The notes beneath the pieces are model-generated. The model did not search any database. It saw only the letters and a list, made by a program, of their open reading frames with translations, and had not been told where the DNA came from. This document shows positions 46,411-55,408 of a stretch of 64,000 nt of DNA, in pieces. Location: contig NZ_WASO01000015.1 in NCBI RefSeq assembly GCF_009712605.1, positions 124,001 through 188,000 on the forward strand, in the 5' to 3' direction. The position numbers and the translations under genes were made by a program. Every line of letters begins with the position of its first letter. Within the stretch, counting starts at the first letter, position 1. The stretch comes from Paludibacter sp. Lineage in GTDB: Bacteria; Bacteroidota; Bacteroidia; Bacteroidales; Paludibacteraceae.

Positions 46411-47694
46411 ATGAAGTTTACAGAACTCAATTTGAATGAGAGTCTGCTCGATGCCATCTCTTACATGGGATTCGATGAGGCTACTCCGATACAAGAATTT
46501 GCTATTCCTAAAATACTGGACAACAAGGATATTATTGCCTGTGCACAAACGGGTACCGGTAAAACGGCAGCTTTTGTTCTTCCTATTTTGCATAAGCTGA
46601 TTGAGAAACCGGCTCATGGAACCAATACGTTGATTATCGTTCCTACACGGGAACTTGCCATTCAGATCAATCAGGAGATACAGGGTTTTTCCTACTTTGC
46701 TGCGATCGGTTCTGCTGCCGTGTATGGCGGTGGCGATGGCGGCGATTATGCTCAACAGGAAAACGCGCTGAAAGCTGGTGCCGATATCATTGTAGCAACG
46801 CCCGGTCGTTTGATTTCTCACCTTGCCATGGGCAACGGTAATTTCAAAAATTTGGAACACCTGGTGCTCGACGAAGCCGACAAAATGCTCGACATGGGCT
46901 TTCTGGATGATATTGAACGAATTATAACTCATTTGCCCAAACAACGCGAGACGTTGATGTTCAGTGCGACCATGCCTCCGAAGATTCGTTCGCTGGCCAA
47001 GAAAATTCTGGTAGATCCGGCCGAAATATCATTGGCGATTTCTAAGCCTGCCGAAAAAGTGGTACAGCATGTTTGTCTGGCGCACGATGCCCAGAAAAAT
47101 GTCGCGCTGAAAATGATTATCGACCGTCATCCCGATTATTCCAGCATCCTGATTTTTACCTCAGCCAAAAGCAAAGTGCACGAAATTGTACGCGACTTGC
47201 GTAAAAATGGATATGCTTCGCGCGGTATTTCGTCCGATCTGGATCAGGAACAACGCGAAGATGTGTTGATGGGCTTCCGCTCCAAACGTACCCGCATTCT
47301 GGTGGCTACCGATGTAATCAGCCGCGGTATCGACATTAAGGAGATCAACATGGTGATCAACTTCGACGTTCCGCATGATGCCGAAGATTATGTACACCGC
47401 ATCGGACGTACCGCCCGCGCTAACACCGAAGGAGAAGCTTACACGTTGGTCAACGAGAAAGATATGCAGAAGATGCACCGCATCGAACAATTGATAGAAG
47501 CAGAACTACCCAGATTGCAATTGCCCGAGGAGTTCGGCCCGACTCCCGAATGGAGAACCGGTGATCCGAACCGAAAGAAAAGACCTTTCCATAATCGTCC
47601 TCGAAAAGAGGGCGAAAAAAGCGGTGAAGCAAAAAGCAAGAACAAACGTCCTTTCCATAAAAAGAAACGGCCTAAGGCTCCGCCAGCTTCTTAG
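46411..47694 (+). CDS. DEAD-box ATP-dependent RNA helicase (RhlE-like)
   Basis: The 427-residue helicase has all family motifs: Q motif (FDEATPIQEFAIP), Walker A AQTGTGKTAAF, PTRELAIQ, TPGRLISH, DEAD in LVLDEADKMLDMGF, SAT, and HRIGRTARA in the second RecA-like domain. The C-terminal ~60 residues are a basic Lys/Arg/Pro-rich tail (KKRPFHNRPRKEGEKSGEAK) that should bind RNA without specificity. Such enzymes unwind RNA during ribosome assembly or decay. Confidence 0.94.
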   Translation: MKFTELNLNESLLDAISYMGFDEATPIQEFAIPKILDNKDIIACAQTGTGKTAAFVLPILHKLIEKPAHGTNTLIIVPTRELAIQINQEIQGFSYFAAIGSAAVYGGGDGGDYAQQENALKAGADIIVATPGRLISHLAMGNGNFKNLEHLVLDEADKMLDMGFLDDIERIITHLPKQRETLMFSATMPPKIRSLAKKILVDPAEISLAISKPAEKVVQHVCLAHDAQKNVALKMIIDRHPDYSSILIFTSAKSKVHEIVRDLRKNGYASRGISSDLDQEQREDVLMGFRSKRTRILVATDVISRGIDIKEINMVINFDVPHDAEDYVHRIGRTARANTEGEAYTLVNEKDMQKMHRIEQLIEAELPRLQLPEEFGPTPEWRTGDPNRKKRPFHNRPRKEGEKSGEAKSKNKRPFHKKKRPKAPPAS

Positions 47695-47735
47695 TACACA
47701 GAAAACACAGAATCGACGGATAACCGTGCCATAAC

Positions 47736-47780
47736 AAAACACCGGTTTGGAAAACATTATGAATTCCAAACCGGTGTTTT
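47736..47780. terminator. Bidirectional terminator between the helicase and aldolase genes
   Basis: Perfect 17-base arms AAAACACCGGTTTGGAA and TTCCAAACCGGTGTTTT around an 11-base loop, with a T-run on the + strand. Confidence 0.87.
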
Positions 47781-47812
47781 TCTGTTTATTCAGTGTGCTC
47801 AGTGTGCAATGC

Positions 47813-48481
47813 TCAAAACTCGATGTCATAGAGGTGAGCTCCGTCTTTCTCAAACCCTTCGAGGCTCAAGTCGGTCATCGGGTGACTGCGGAGCCGCTCC
47901 AGAATTTCATGTCCGACAGTAGCTGCATGGCTTCCAACCATACTTACACGGTGTACCTGGTCGACGGTTTTAAAACTGGCGGCAAGCACTTTGGTTTCGA
48001 GCTTGAATTTTTCGATGCTTTCAACTATGTGTTGCACTACTTCGATGCCGTGCGACGAGATATTGTCAAGCCGGTTCACGTAAGGAGCTACCCAGTCGGC
48101 GCCGGCTCTGGCCGCCACTAAAGCCTGTTGTTGAGAGAAGATAGCTGTTGCCGTAACGTTTATGTCGGCATCTTTCAGCATTGGCATCGCGCGGTAACCT
48201 TCGGCCGAAACCGGGATCTTCGCATAATAATTGTCTCCGAGACCATATTTGAGCTTGTAGGCTTTTGCTTCACGCAACATGTCTTCTGCATTGCGACTGA
48301 TCATTTGTACGTGTATCATTTTTTTGTCGCCGATGAGTTCGATAATTTCCGGAAGAATAACCGAAAGGGGCTTGTTTTCGACTCCGATAATTGTAGGATT
48401 GGTGGTGATACCGGCCAGCGGAAAATAGTGAAGCAAACTTTTTATTTCTTCAATATTCGCGGTGTCAGCTAGATAGATCAT
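47813..48481 (-). CDS. Transaldolase-like / fructose-6-phosphate aldolase family protein
   Basis: The 222-residue protein is of the small transaldolase (TalC/FSA) type. The N-terminus MIYLADTANIEEI, the motif GITTNPTIIG, the Schiff-base lysine in YYAKIPVSAEG, and APYVNRLDN are all present. Small members act either as transaldolase in the pentose phosphate pathway or as fructose-6-phosphate aldolase. Sequence alone does not settle which applies here. Cytoplasmic. A -7 box lies 28 bases upstream. Confidence 0.92.
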   Translation of the reverse strand: MIYLADTANIEEIKSLLHYFPLAGITTNPTIIGVENKPLSVILPEIIELIGDKKMIHVQMISRNAEDMLREAKAYKLKYGLGDNYYAKIPVSAEGYRAMPMLKDADINVTATAIFSQQQALVAARAGADWVAPYVNRLDNISSHGIEVVQHIVESIEKFKLETKVLAASFKTVDQVHRVSMVGSHAATVGHEILERLRSHPMTDLSLEGFEKDGAHLYDIEF

Positions 48482-48508
48482 AATAAACTAGGTTTGTGTT
48501 CTGATGGC

Positions 48509-48516
48509 AAATTTAC
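48509..48516 (-). promoter_or_regulatory. -7 box of the aldolase gene
   Basis: The minus strand reads TAAATTTG (TAnnTTTG class), 28 bases before the start codon. Confidence 0.5.
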
Positions 48517-48673
48517 GCTAAAACATTTGGAATGAGATGATTTGAGAAAGGAGTTTTTGTAAAATCTGCAAATGTCTTATTGTCTGTGTTGAACTTATGT
48601 TTCTCGGAATTGCAATAAGAACGTAACTGTTTTGGAACAAAATTTTATTCTCTTTGTGGTAAATAACATACAC

Positions 48674-49576
48674 ATGGAAGAACAAAAAATTGCGGCAATA
48701 GATATAGGATCAAATGCGGTGCGTTTGCTCATTTCGGTAGTGAGCGAAGATGAAGGAGGTATTTCTTTCAAAAAACTGATGTTGCTTCGGGTGCCGCTTC
48801 GTCTGGGAGAAGATACCTATTCGATAGGAAAGATCAGTGATAAACGGATGCGCAAGCTGATTAAACTGATGAAAGCCTTTCGTCATCTTATGTTTGTCTA
48901 CGAAGTGAAATCGTATCGGGTCTGTGCAACGGCAGCTATGCGCGAAGCCCGTAATGCGGCCAAGGTGGTCGCGGCTGTGAAGGAAAAAGCGGAACTCGAT
49001 ATCGAAATTATTGACGGGACGGAAGAGGCGCGCACCATTTACGAAAGCCATGTGGAGGATCGTCTCGATCGCAATGGGAATTACCTCTATGTGGATGTGG
49101 GTGGCGGGAGCACTGAACTTTCGGTTATTTCCAAGGGTAAATTAGTAGAGTCGGCATCCTTCAATATCGGTACTATTCGGATGTTACGCAATAAAGTGGT
49201 AAGCGGAGAACTGGAACGGATGAATGATTTTTTGCACACAGTCAAGAGCCAGTATTCGTTACGCGAAATTATCGGTTCAGGTGGCAATATCAATAAGTTG
49301 CATAAGTTGGCGAAGTTGAAAAAAGGAGATATGCTTGATATTGATAAATTGCAAAATATTTATCAGGATATGAAGCAACTGACCGTGGAGGAACGCATGA
49401 CACGCTTCGAACTCAATCCCGACCGGGCCGATGTGATTATTCCGGCTTCGGAAATCTTTCTGCATATCGCCGATCTTACCGGAATTCAGCAAATTTACGT
49501 GCCCACCTTCGGGCTGGTGGACGGACTGCTGCACACAATTTACAAGTCGGAACAACAAAACAATACGGGAAAATAG
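48674..49576 (+). CDS. Ppx/GppA-family phosphatase (exopolyphosphatase-like)
   Basis: The ATG at 48674 (MEEQKIAAIDIGSNAVRLL) is chosen; the TTG at 48632 adds 14 unlikely residues. About 300 residues of the ASKHA fold: phosphate-1 motif AIDIGSNAVRLL, phosphate-2 motif YVDVGGGSTELSV, and the region CATAAMREARN. It is the short form with no C-terminal HD domain. Family members remove phosphate from polyphosphate or pppGpp; which one is not clear here. Confidence 0.9.
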   Translation: MEEQKIAAIDIGSNAVRLLISVVSEDEGGISFKKLMLLRVPLRLGEDTYSIGKISDKRMRKLIKLMKAFRHLMFVYEVKSYRVCATAAMREARNAAKVVAAVKEKAELDIEIIDGTEEARTIYESHVEDRLDRNGNYLYVDVGGGSTELSVISKGKLVESASFNIGTIRMLRNKVVSGELERMNDFLHTVKSQYSLREIIGSGGNINKLHKLAKLKKGDMLDIDKLQNIYQDMKQLTVEERMTRFELNPDRADVIIPASEIFLHIADLTGIQQIYVPTFGLVDGLLHTIYKSEQQNNTGK

Positions 49577-49728
49577 ACATGATACCGTTGAGTTTAGTTT
49601 ATAATTTTAGCATCTGACCTCTCCTGAAGAGAGAGACTTTGTGTTTGTATTACTGATCGTTATTTCATATTTCTACTGTGCCGTTGAAAAGAATAAGAAC
49701 CAATAGTATCAAACTGTTTTTTTGACTT

Positions 49729-49736
49729 TATCTTTG
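49729..49736 (+). promoter_or_regulatory. -7 box of the small exported protein gene
   Basis: TATCTTTG (TAnnTTTG class) lies 41 bases before the ATG at 49778. The 200-base gap before it also has a small hairpin CTCTCCTGAAGAGAGAG at 49619-49635 that may end the Ppx transcript. Confidence 0.55.
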
Positions 49737-49777
49737 CATCTGTTTCATTAATATAAAATTACAAATAATTAAGCGTT

Positions 49778-50113
49778 ATGAAAAAAGGAATTGTATTGGT
49801 TGTTTTCTTTTCAATTTTCTCGATTTCATTAATGGCGCACCCGCCTAAAAGTGTTACGGTTACTTATAATGAAGGAAAATTGAAGATTGTTGCTGTGCAC
49901 AAAGTTCAAGATCCCACTACGCATTATATCAAGACAATAACAATTAGTGTGGATGGGAAAGTTGTAAAGGAATTGGCATATACATCACAAACTTCGGCAG
50001 AAGAGCAAAACGTAGAAGCAAGTCTACCGGATATCAAAGCGGGTAGTACAATCAAAGTGAAAGCATCCTGCAATCGATTTGGATCTGGAAGCGGAGAGTT
50101 GAAAGTCCAATAA
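49778..50113 (+). CDS. Small exported Ig-like protein (desulfoferrodoxin-fold resemblance)
   Basis: 111 residues with a Sec signal peptide ending in SLMA, then a ~90-residue beta-rich domain. The pattern HPPKSVTVTY, then VHKVQDPTTHYIKTITISVDGK and IKAGSTIKVKASCNRFGSG, recalls the Ig-like superoxide-reductase/SoxZ fold. The iron ligands of a true desulfoferrodoxin are not clearly complete, although several His and one Cys are kept. It is probably periplasmic. Function is unknown. A single-gene transcript is likely. Confidence 0.72.
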   Translation: MKKGIVLVVFFSIFSISLMAHPPKSVTVTYNEGKLKIVAVHKVQDPTTHYIKTITISVDGKVVKELAYTSQTSAEEQNVEASLPDIKAGSTIKVKASCNRFGSGSGELKVQ

Positions 50114-50253
50114 GAAGTTTGCTTTTACTTAGTTGTGTACAAGCAGGAAAGGAATTTGATTTTGTCATTTTCCTTTTCTTATTTCTGCTTGAATGTCAAA
50201 AGAACTTGTCGGTGTGTGCCACCAGATTATCTACTTATTACGCAGTATGGAAT

Positions 50254-50781
50254 TTATTTTATTCCTTTGAAAAACTCCCAGATCACAATGCCTGCTGTCA
50301 CCGAAACATTGAGCGAGTGTTTGGTGCCGTATTGCGGCAGTTCGATGCAGCCGTCACTGGCATTGACCACCTCCTGTTGTACGCCTTTCACTTCGTGTCC
50401 TAGAATCACGGCGTATTTGCCGTTAGGATTTAGCTGAAGGTCTGTGAGCATGGTGCTGCCCTGCGCTTGTTCGATAGAGAAAACCGTGTAGCCGTCGGCT
50501 TTGAGTAGTGCTACGGCATCGAGTGTCTGTTCAAAATATTTCCAGTCGACGGAAAACTCCGCTCCCAGTGCTGATTTGTGTATTTCGGCATGGGGTGGGG
50601 TGGAGGTGATGCCGCAAAGGTAAACGGCTTCCACCAGATAGGCATCCGAGGTGCGAAATACCGACCCAACATTGTGCAGGCTACGCACGTTGTCGAGTAC
50701 TACCACTAACGGCAGTTTGTCGGCCTGCTTGAACTCATCGGTCGAGAGGCGGTTCAGTTCGTCTATTTTGAGTTTACGCAT
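50254..50781 (-). CDS. SpoU/TrmH-family RNA methyltransferase
   Basis: The start MRKLKIDELNRL at 50781 is preferred; the frame from 50823 would run into a repeat element. About 175 residues of SPOUT (trefoil-knot) fold with LVVVLDNVRSLHNVGSVFRTSDA (motif 1), AVILGHEVKGV (motif 2) and IELPQYGTKHSLNVSVTAGIV (motif 3). It 2'-O-methylates a ribose in tRNA or rRNA; the site is not known. It lies downstream of metG on the same strand. Confidence 0.9.
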   Translation of the reverse strand: MRKLKIDELNRLSTDEFKQADKLPLVVVLDNVRSLHNVGSVFRTSDAYLVEAVYLCGITSTPPHAEIHKSALGAEFSVDWKYFEQTLDAVALLKADGYTVFSIEQAQGSTMLTDLQLNPNGKYAVILGHEVKGVQQEVVNASDGCIELPQYGTKHSLNVSVTAGIVIWEFFKGIK

Positions 50782-50796
50782 CGCTTTAAATATCAA

Positions 50797-50869
50797 ACCA
50801 CAAAGGACACAAAGCAACCACAAAGTTATTTTGATTTTTCTTTGTGAAGTCCTTAGTGCTCTTTGTGGT
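50797..50869. repeat. ACCACAAAG-type imperfect inverted repeat
   Basis: The left arm (50797-50825, beginning ACCACAAAGGACAC) and the reverse complement of the right arm (50840-50869, beginning ACCACAAAGAGCAC) agree over most of 29-30 bases with a 14-base loop. It fills the gap between metG and the SpoU gene and may act as a transcription end or processing site. Confidence 0.6.
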
Positions 50870-50876
50870 GAAAAAA

Positions 50877-52937
50877 TTATTTTACTTCAACACCGTTGGT
50901 TACAGTCATTCTCGGTTGGATCAACACCAGTTTGCCATCCGCATCTTCGGCAGAAAGAATCATTCCTTCGCTCATGATGCCGCGCAACTTGCGGGGTTCG
51001 AAATTGGCAATAAAGCAAACCTGCGTACCGATGAGTTCTTCGGGATTGGGATAATATTTGGCAATACCCGAGAGGATGGTGCGTTCTTCTAAACCGTCGG
51101 CAATGCGGAATTGCAGCAGTTTATCGGCCTTAGGCACTTTCTGACAATCGAGTACTGTACCCACACGGATATCCATCTTCATGAAATCTTCGAAAGCCAC
51201 GTTCTCTTTCACCGGGTTTGCCTTGTAGGCAGCGGCTTCGTTAGCTTTTTTCGTGTCAAGCAACTTTTGTACCTGAGCTTCTATCACGCTGTCTTCTATT
51301 TTTTCAAACAACAAAGTCGGTTCTTTCAGTTGATGACCCTCTTCCAATAGATTGAAATGTCCGAGGTGTGCCCAGTTGCATTCGGGCATGCCGATCATAT
51401 CGCGCAGTTTCTGTGCCGAGAAGGGCAGGAACGGTTCGAAAGCGATAGCCAGATTGGCTGTGATTTGCAGGCTGAGGTTCATGATCGCTGCTACGCGGGT
51501 CATGTCGGTTTTCGCCAGCTTCCACGGTTCCATATCTGCAAGGTATTTGTTGCCGATGCGCGCCAGATTCATTGCCTCTTTCTGTGCATCGCGGAAACGG
51601 TACACTTCGAGCAGTTTCTCCATTTCAGCCTGTACCGACTTGAACTCTTCGAGCGTTTGACGATCGTAGTCGGTCGCTTCGCCGACGGCAGGTACTTTGC
51701 CGTCAAAATATTTATGAGTCAGCACCAACGCACGGTTCACGAAGTTGCCGAAGATGGCAACTAGTTCGTTGTTGTTGCGTGCCTGGAAATCTTTCCATGT
51801 AAAGTCGTTGTCTTTTGTTTCGGGGGCATTGGCGGTAAGCACGTAGCGCAACACATCCTGTTTGCCTGGGAAATCCTGCAGGTATTCGTGCAACCAAACA
51901 GCCCAGTTGCGGGAAGTTGATATTTTGTCTCCTTCGAGATTCAAAAACTCGTTTGACGGAACGTTTTCGGGTAAAATATAGCTGCCGTCGGCTTTCAACA
52001 TCGATGGGAAAACGATGCAGTGGAATACGATATTGTCTTTGCCGATAAAGTGCACCAGCTTGGTTTCGGGGTCTTTCCACCATTTCTCCCAGTTGCCGTA
52101 TTTCTCCGGCTCTTTCTCGCACATTTCGATGGTGTTGGAAATGTAGCCGATAGGAGCATCGAACCATACGTAGAGTACCTTTCCTTCGGCACCTTCTACC
52201 GGCACGGGAACGCCCCAGTCTAGGTCGCGGCTTACGGCACGGGGTTGCAAGCCCATATCCAACCACGATTTGCACTGTCCGTAGACGTTGGTTTTCCACT
52301 CTTTGTGGTTTTCGAGAATCCACTCGCGCAACCACGGTTCGTGCTTGTCGAGCGGCAGGTACCAATGGCGGGTCTCTTTCAGTACGGGCGAGCTCCCGCT
52401 GATAGCCGATTTGGGCTCAATCAGGTCGAGAGGGCTGAGTGAAGTGCCGCATGCTTCGCACTGGTCGCCGTAGGCGCGTTCGTTGCCGCAATGTGGACAT
52501 TTGCCGGTGATGTAGCGGTCCGCCAGAAACTGCTTGGCCTCTTCGTCGTAATATTGTTCCGATGTTTTTTCGATAAATTCTCCCTTGTCGTACAGAATGC
52601 GGAAAAAGTCGGAAGCGGTTTTATGGTGAATTTTCGAGGAGGTACGTGAATAGACATCGAAGGTGATGCCGAACTCCTGAAACGAATCTTTAATAATGGT
52701 GTGGTAACGATCGACCACTTGTTGCGGAGTGATACCCTCGTTGCGCGCCTTGATGGTGATGGGCACTCCGTGTTCGTCCGAACCGCCGATCATGACTACC
52801 TCTTCCCCTTTGAGCCGCATATAACGTGCGTAAATGTCGGCTGGTACATAAACTCCGGCTAAGTGGCCGATGTGGACGGGTCCGTTTGCATAGGGCAAAG
52901 CGGTGGTAATCAATGTTCTTTTGAAGTTCTTAGACAT
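50877..52937 (-). CDS. metG: Methionyl-tRNA synthetase
   Basis: Start [16 protein letters not shown] at 52937 (686 residues); the longer frame from 52955 adds six codons. HIGH-type motif [15 protein letters not shown]-like motif [13 protein letters not shown], zinc knuckle [18 protein letters not shown], and an anticodon-binding helical domain are present. A C-terminal tRNA-binding OB domain ([23 protein letters not shown]) follows. The enzyme charges initiator and elongator tRNA-Met. Its leader contains a 21-bp hairpin. Confidence 0.97.
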   Translation of the reverse strand: MSKNFKRTLITTALPYANGPVHIGHLAGVYVPADIYARYMRLKGEEVVMIGGSDEHGVPITIKARNEGITPQQVVDRYHTIIKDSFQEFGITFDVYSRTSSKIHHKTASDFFRILYDKGEFIEKTSEQYYDEEAKQFLADRYITGKCPHCGNERAYGDQCEACGTSLSPLDLIEPKSAISGSSPVLKETRHWYLPLDKHEPWLREWILENHKEWKTNVYGQCKSWLDMGLQPRAVSRDLDWGVPVPVEGAEGKVLYVWFDAPIGYISNTIEMCEKEPEKYGNWEKWWKDPETKLVHFIGKDNIVFHCIVFPSMLKADGSYILPENVPSNEFLNLEGDKISTSRNWAVWLHEYLQDFPGKQDVLRYVLTANAPETKDNDFTWKDFQARNNNELVAIFGNFVNRALVLTHKYFDGKVPAVGEATDYDRQTLEEFKSVQAEMEKLLEVYRFRDAQKEAMNLARIGNKYLADMEPWKLAKTDMTRVAAIMNLSLQITANLAIAFEPFLPFSAQKLRDMIGMPECNWAHLGHFNLLEEGHQLKEPTLLFEKIEDSVIEAQVQKLLDTKKANEAAAYKANPVKENVAFEDFMKMDIRVGTVLDCQKVPKADKLLQFRIADGLEERTILSGIAKYYPNPEELIGTQVCFIANFEPRKLRGIMSEGMILSAEDADGKLVLIQPRMTVTNGVEVK

Positions 52938-52963
52938 ATCTTTATAGTTAAGCAAATGAGATG

Positions 52964-53016
52964 GTGAGAAAGTGAGGCGGTGAGTAACTCGCTATCTCAC
53001 GGCCTCACTTTCTCAC
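52964..53016 (-). promoter_or_regulatory. 21-bp hairpin in the metG leader
   Basis: Arms 52964-52984 (GTGAGAAAGTGAGG...) and 52996-53016 (...CCTCACTTTCTCAC) agree in 20 of 21 pairs around an 11-base loop. It lies between the metG -7 box (53035-53042) and the start codon, so the mRNA leader would fold into it. It may be a regulatory structure or a mobile palindromic repeat. Confidence 0.7.
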
Positions 53017-53034
53017 TAACTGGATTTTGGACTG

Positions 53035-53042
53035 CAAAGATA
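53035..53042 (-). promoter_or_regulatory. -7 box of metG
   Basis: The minus strand reads TATCTTTG (TAnnTTTG class), 98 bases before the metG ATG. Confidence 0.6.
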
Positions 53043-53119
53043 CAAAATCTATGAGATAGATAGAAGAAGGATTGAGAGGGATGTTTTAAATAAGGGTCAA
53101 AGCTAACTTTCCTATCGAA

Positions 53120-53668
53120 TCAATGGGTTATCTGTTTTGAATTTACTATTTTGTGCAAAGAATCGATTTTGATTGAATCCGCTTTATGTAATTTATCGAC
53201 GTCTTTTATTATGGTTTTATATTCAGATATTTCTTCTTTTTTACTGATGTCAGAATAAAATTTTCCAGCACCGAATATTATGCTTGTGAAAACGAATAAG
53301 CCGCTGATTAATTGTACATTGTTGAAGCTTGATAAAAAATTCTTTTTTGAAAGAGCTTTGTAGATGCCATTTGTTTCAATATGTTTAATCGCGCTTTGGA
53401 TGAGATCTCTAAAATCTTGTTTTGCGGTTTCGTCATAAATATGATCGTATTTCTTTTCTAAGATGTCTGCATCTGGAATAGGAATTGCCTTAGTAAAGTA
53501 AAGCTGAGAAAGTCTATCAGAAAGAGCAGATTCCCTTCCTAAATAGAGATTGAATGTGGCTCTTACAGAGGCCTTCCATGTGTTACCTTGTTTTACGTTA
53601 CTAATGGCTTTTAGATCTTCTAGGTGGCGCGATAGAACCTCAATGGCTTGTTTTGTTCGTTTTTTCAT
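53120..53668 (-). CDS. Unknown single-span membrane protein
   Basis: I do not recognise this 182-residue protein. The first ~110 residues are polar and helical. One membrane helix lies near 118-137 (NVQLISGLFVFTSIIFGAGKF). The last ~45 residues are charged, with a possible coiled coil (YKTIIKDVDKLHKADSIKIDS). No signal peptide. The composition is AT-rich compared with metG and the peptidase gene around it, which may mean recent arrival. No partner is visible. Confidence 0.65.
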   Translation of the reverse strand: MKKRTKQAIEVLSRHLEDLKAISNVKQGNTWKASVRATFNLYLGRESALSDRLSQLYFTKAIPIPDADILEKKYDHIYDETAKQDFRDLIQSAIKHIETNGIYKALSKKNFLSSFNNVQLISGLFVFTSIIFGAGKFYSDISKKEEISEYKTIIKDVDKLHKADSIKIDSLHKIVNSKQITH

Positions 53669-53732
53669 GTAGTTGATAGTTTAAGATCGTATTTATTATA
53701 CAAACTTACTGATTTTCAATTTTAAAACAAAA

Positions 53733-53760
53733 CACGGAATGACCTTGCGATCATCCCGTG
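53733..53760 (-). terminator. Hairpin after the C1 peptidase gene
   Basis: Arms CACGGAATGA and TCATCCCGTG pair with one mismatch around an 8-base loop, 25 bases after the stop, with T-rich sequence following on the minus strand. Confidence 0.6.
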
Positions 53761-53784
53761 CCTGTTTCAAAAAACTTAGAATTC

Positions 53785-54990
53785 TTATTTTATGCCGAGT
53801 TTCTTGCGAATCTCTTTTGGAATAGCATCTTTATGAATAGCGATGTCGATTGTTTTGTATTTTACAAAAGCTTCAGAAATATACCAGATACCTTTGTATT
53901 TATTTTCGGTGCCCCATGAGTTTTTAATCATGTAGAACTTGTTGCCTTTCTGGTCTTTTGCAATGCCGAAAATCTGCATTCCGTGGTCGTCGGTAGTTTC
54001 GTAATTGTCAAAGCCTTTTTGGCGTAAATCCTGCGTAATTTCTTTTTCCTTCACCGGTCCGGTTACTTTATACAACATATCTTCTTTTTCTTTCGTGCTC
54101 AAGCCTATCCATTTAGCTTCATCGGTTCCGGCGGGAGCTTTGTTCGGATCTACATCGGGAATAACGCCGATTCCCTGACGGGTAAATCCTTTTTCGCTTA
54201 CATCGGCTCCCCATGCTACAGTGTAACCGTTGTTGAGGGCGTTGTCGATAACCGCCATCATTTCGTCCATAGGTACATTGTACGACTCTTCCCAACGCCA
54301 GTTGTCTTCAATTTCAACGGCAAATTTGGTGTAAAACGGATGATGAGTGAAAGAGGTAATTGAAATGTAATCGTCAGTATTTAAGCCTAAAGATGCAGCA
54401 AACGATTTCGGGGTATATTTTTTGCCGTTGTAGGTGAACTCTTCGGGTATTGTGCCCAGATATGCATTGAGAATGCCCTTGAATCCATCAAACCATGCGG
54501 TAGACAAATGTTGTTTGTTGGGGTTCTTAATAATTGCATCCACGTAAGCTGATGTAACGGCATCCAGTTCTCCGTGACGATGTTTTTCTTCTCCGTAATT
54601 AAGGCCGCGCATTACAGTGTCAGGCACAATTCCGTATTCTTTGATAGCGTCTATTACATCAGCAAACGAACCACCGGCAGCAAAGTTGATTTTACCATGC
54701 ATGCGCACATATTTTTGTGCTTTTTCCTGATAGTTGTAGTGCACAATGAACATTTCCGATAGGTCATATTCGGGTTTTCCCATGCGCAGCAATTCCGATT
54801 CGAGGAATCCGATCCCGGAAAAGCTCCAGCAGGTACCCGAGCTGGCCTGATTCTTTACGGACGTAATTTTATTGGCTTTCACAGTGGTAAACACAAAACC
54901 AACACTGTCTTTTTTTTCTTTGGCTGCTTCCTGGGCAAAGGCAAAAGTACACCCGAGGCAAAGAGCCATGAGCAGAGTCATCTTCTTCAT
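53785..54990 (-). CDS. Exported C1-family (papain/bleomycin-hydrolase-like) aminopeptidase
   Basis: 401 residues with a Sec signal peptide ending in AFAQ. The catalytic triad of the C1 family is visible: Cys54 in SSGTCWSFSG, His in TDDHGMQIFG, and Asn in IKNSWGTENKYKG. The closest match in layout is the bleomycin hydrolase/PepC type (SLSEMFIVHYNYQEKA-like DLSEMFIVHYNYQEKA). Being exported, it should trim peptides in the periplasm or outside. A -7 box lies 89 bases upstream. Confidence 0.92.
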   Translation of the reverse strand: MKKMTLLMALCLGCTFAFAQEAAKEKKDSVGFVFTTVKANKITSVKNQASSGTCWSFSGIGFLESELLRMGKPEYDLSEMFIVHYNYQEKAQKYVRMHGKINFAAGGSFADVIDAIKEYGIVPDTVMRGLNYGEEKHRHGELDAVTSAYVDAIIKNPNKQHLSTAWFDGFKGILNAYLGTIPEEFTYNGKKYTPKSFAASLGLNTDDYISITSFTHHPFYTKFAVEIEDNWRWEESYNVPMDEMMAVIDNALNNGYTVAWGADVSEKGFTRQGIGVIPDVDPNKAPAGTDEAKWIGLSTKEKEDMLYKVTGPVKEKEITQDLRQKGFDNYETTDDHGMQIFGIAKDQKGNKFYMIKNSWGTENKYKGIWYISEAFVKYKTIDIAIHKDAIPKEIRKKLGIK

Positions 54991-55078
54991 TTCAGTCTCA
55001 ATTATTTAGTTTAATGTGATTTCCTAAATCGCTTTGTTTGTTTTGGATAAACGATGCAGGAATTATTCGGTCGGTGTG

Positions 55079-55086
55079 CAAAGTTA
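55079..55086 (-). promoter_or_regulatory. -7 box of the C1 peptidase gene
   Basis: The minus strand reads TAACTTTG (TAnnTTTG class), with TTG on the minus strand at 55106-55108, about 19 bases upstream. Confidence 0.6.
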
Positions 55087-55337
55087 GGCAAACTTTTCAT
55101 TCATCCAATAAATAGAGGGTTTTGGTGTAAATATGGTCGTCGTCAAGTCGGTTGGGGCTACAAGTTTAATAAATACAAAGGTTAATGTTAGCAGTTTGTG
55201 TGGTAAATCATTTAATTGTAATGGTTTTGAAATGAGTTTGTTAGTCAAAGAAAAAATATGTTTGGAAATTTTGTAAAATTTAGCACTCGAACAAGAAAAA
55301 ACCGACCGAGTTTTTAGGCGGTGTATAATTATTCCAG

Positions 55338-55345
55338 TAACTTTG
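55338..55345 (+). promoter_or_regulatory. -7 box of mce and the propionate cluster
   Basis: TAACTTTG (TAnnTTTG class) lies 63 bases before the mce ATG, with a TTTTT stretch at 55311-55315 near the -33 position. Confidence 0.6.
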
Positions 55346-55408
55346 CACGTCGAAAAATTAAATAAAGAAATTTTTCTATAAATCAAATCAAACTTAACTA
55401 TATCAATT

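Larger units (their letters stand above)
54991..55408. other. Intergenic region between the peptidase and mce genes
   Basis: This 418-base divergent gap is AT-rich and shows no conserved frame. It holds the peptidase promoter (minus strand) and the mce promoter (+ strand). I saw no RNA gene or strong hairpin in it. Confidence 0.5.

Noticed and set aside
49619-49635. CTCTCCTGAAGAGAGAG as a further copy of the REP-like family
   Set aside because: It lacks the GCCC spacer and the second palindrome of that family. It is noted only as a small hairpin after the Ppx gene.
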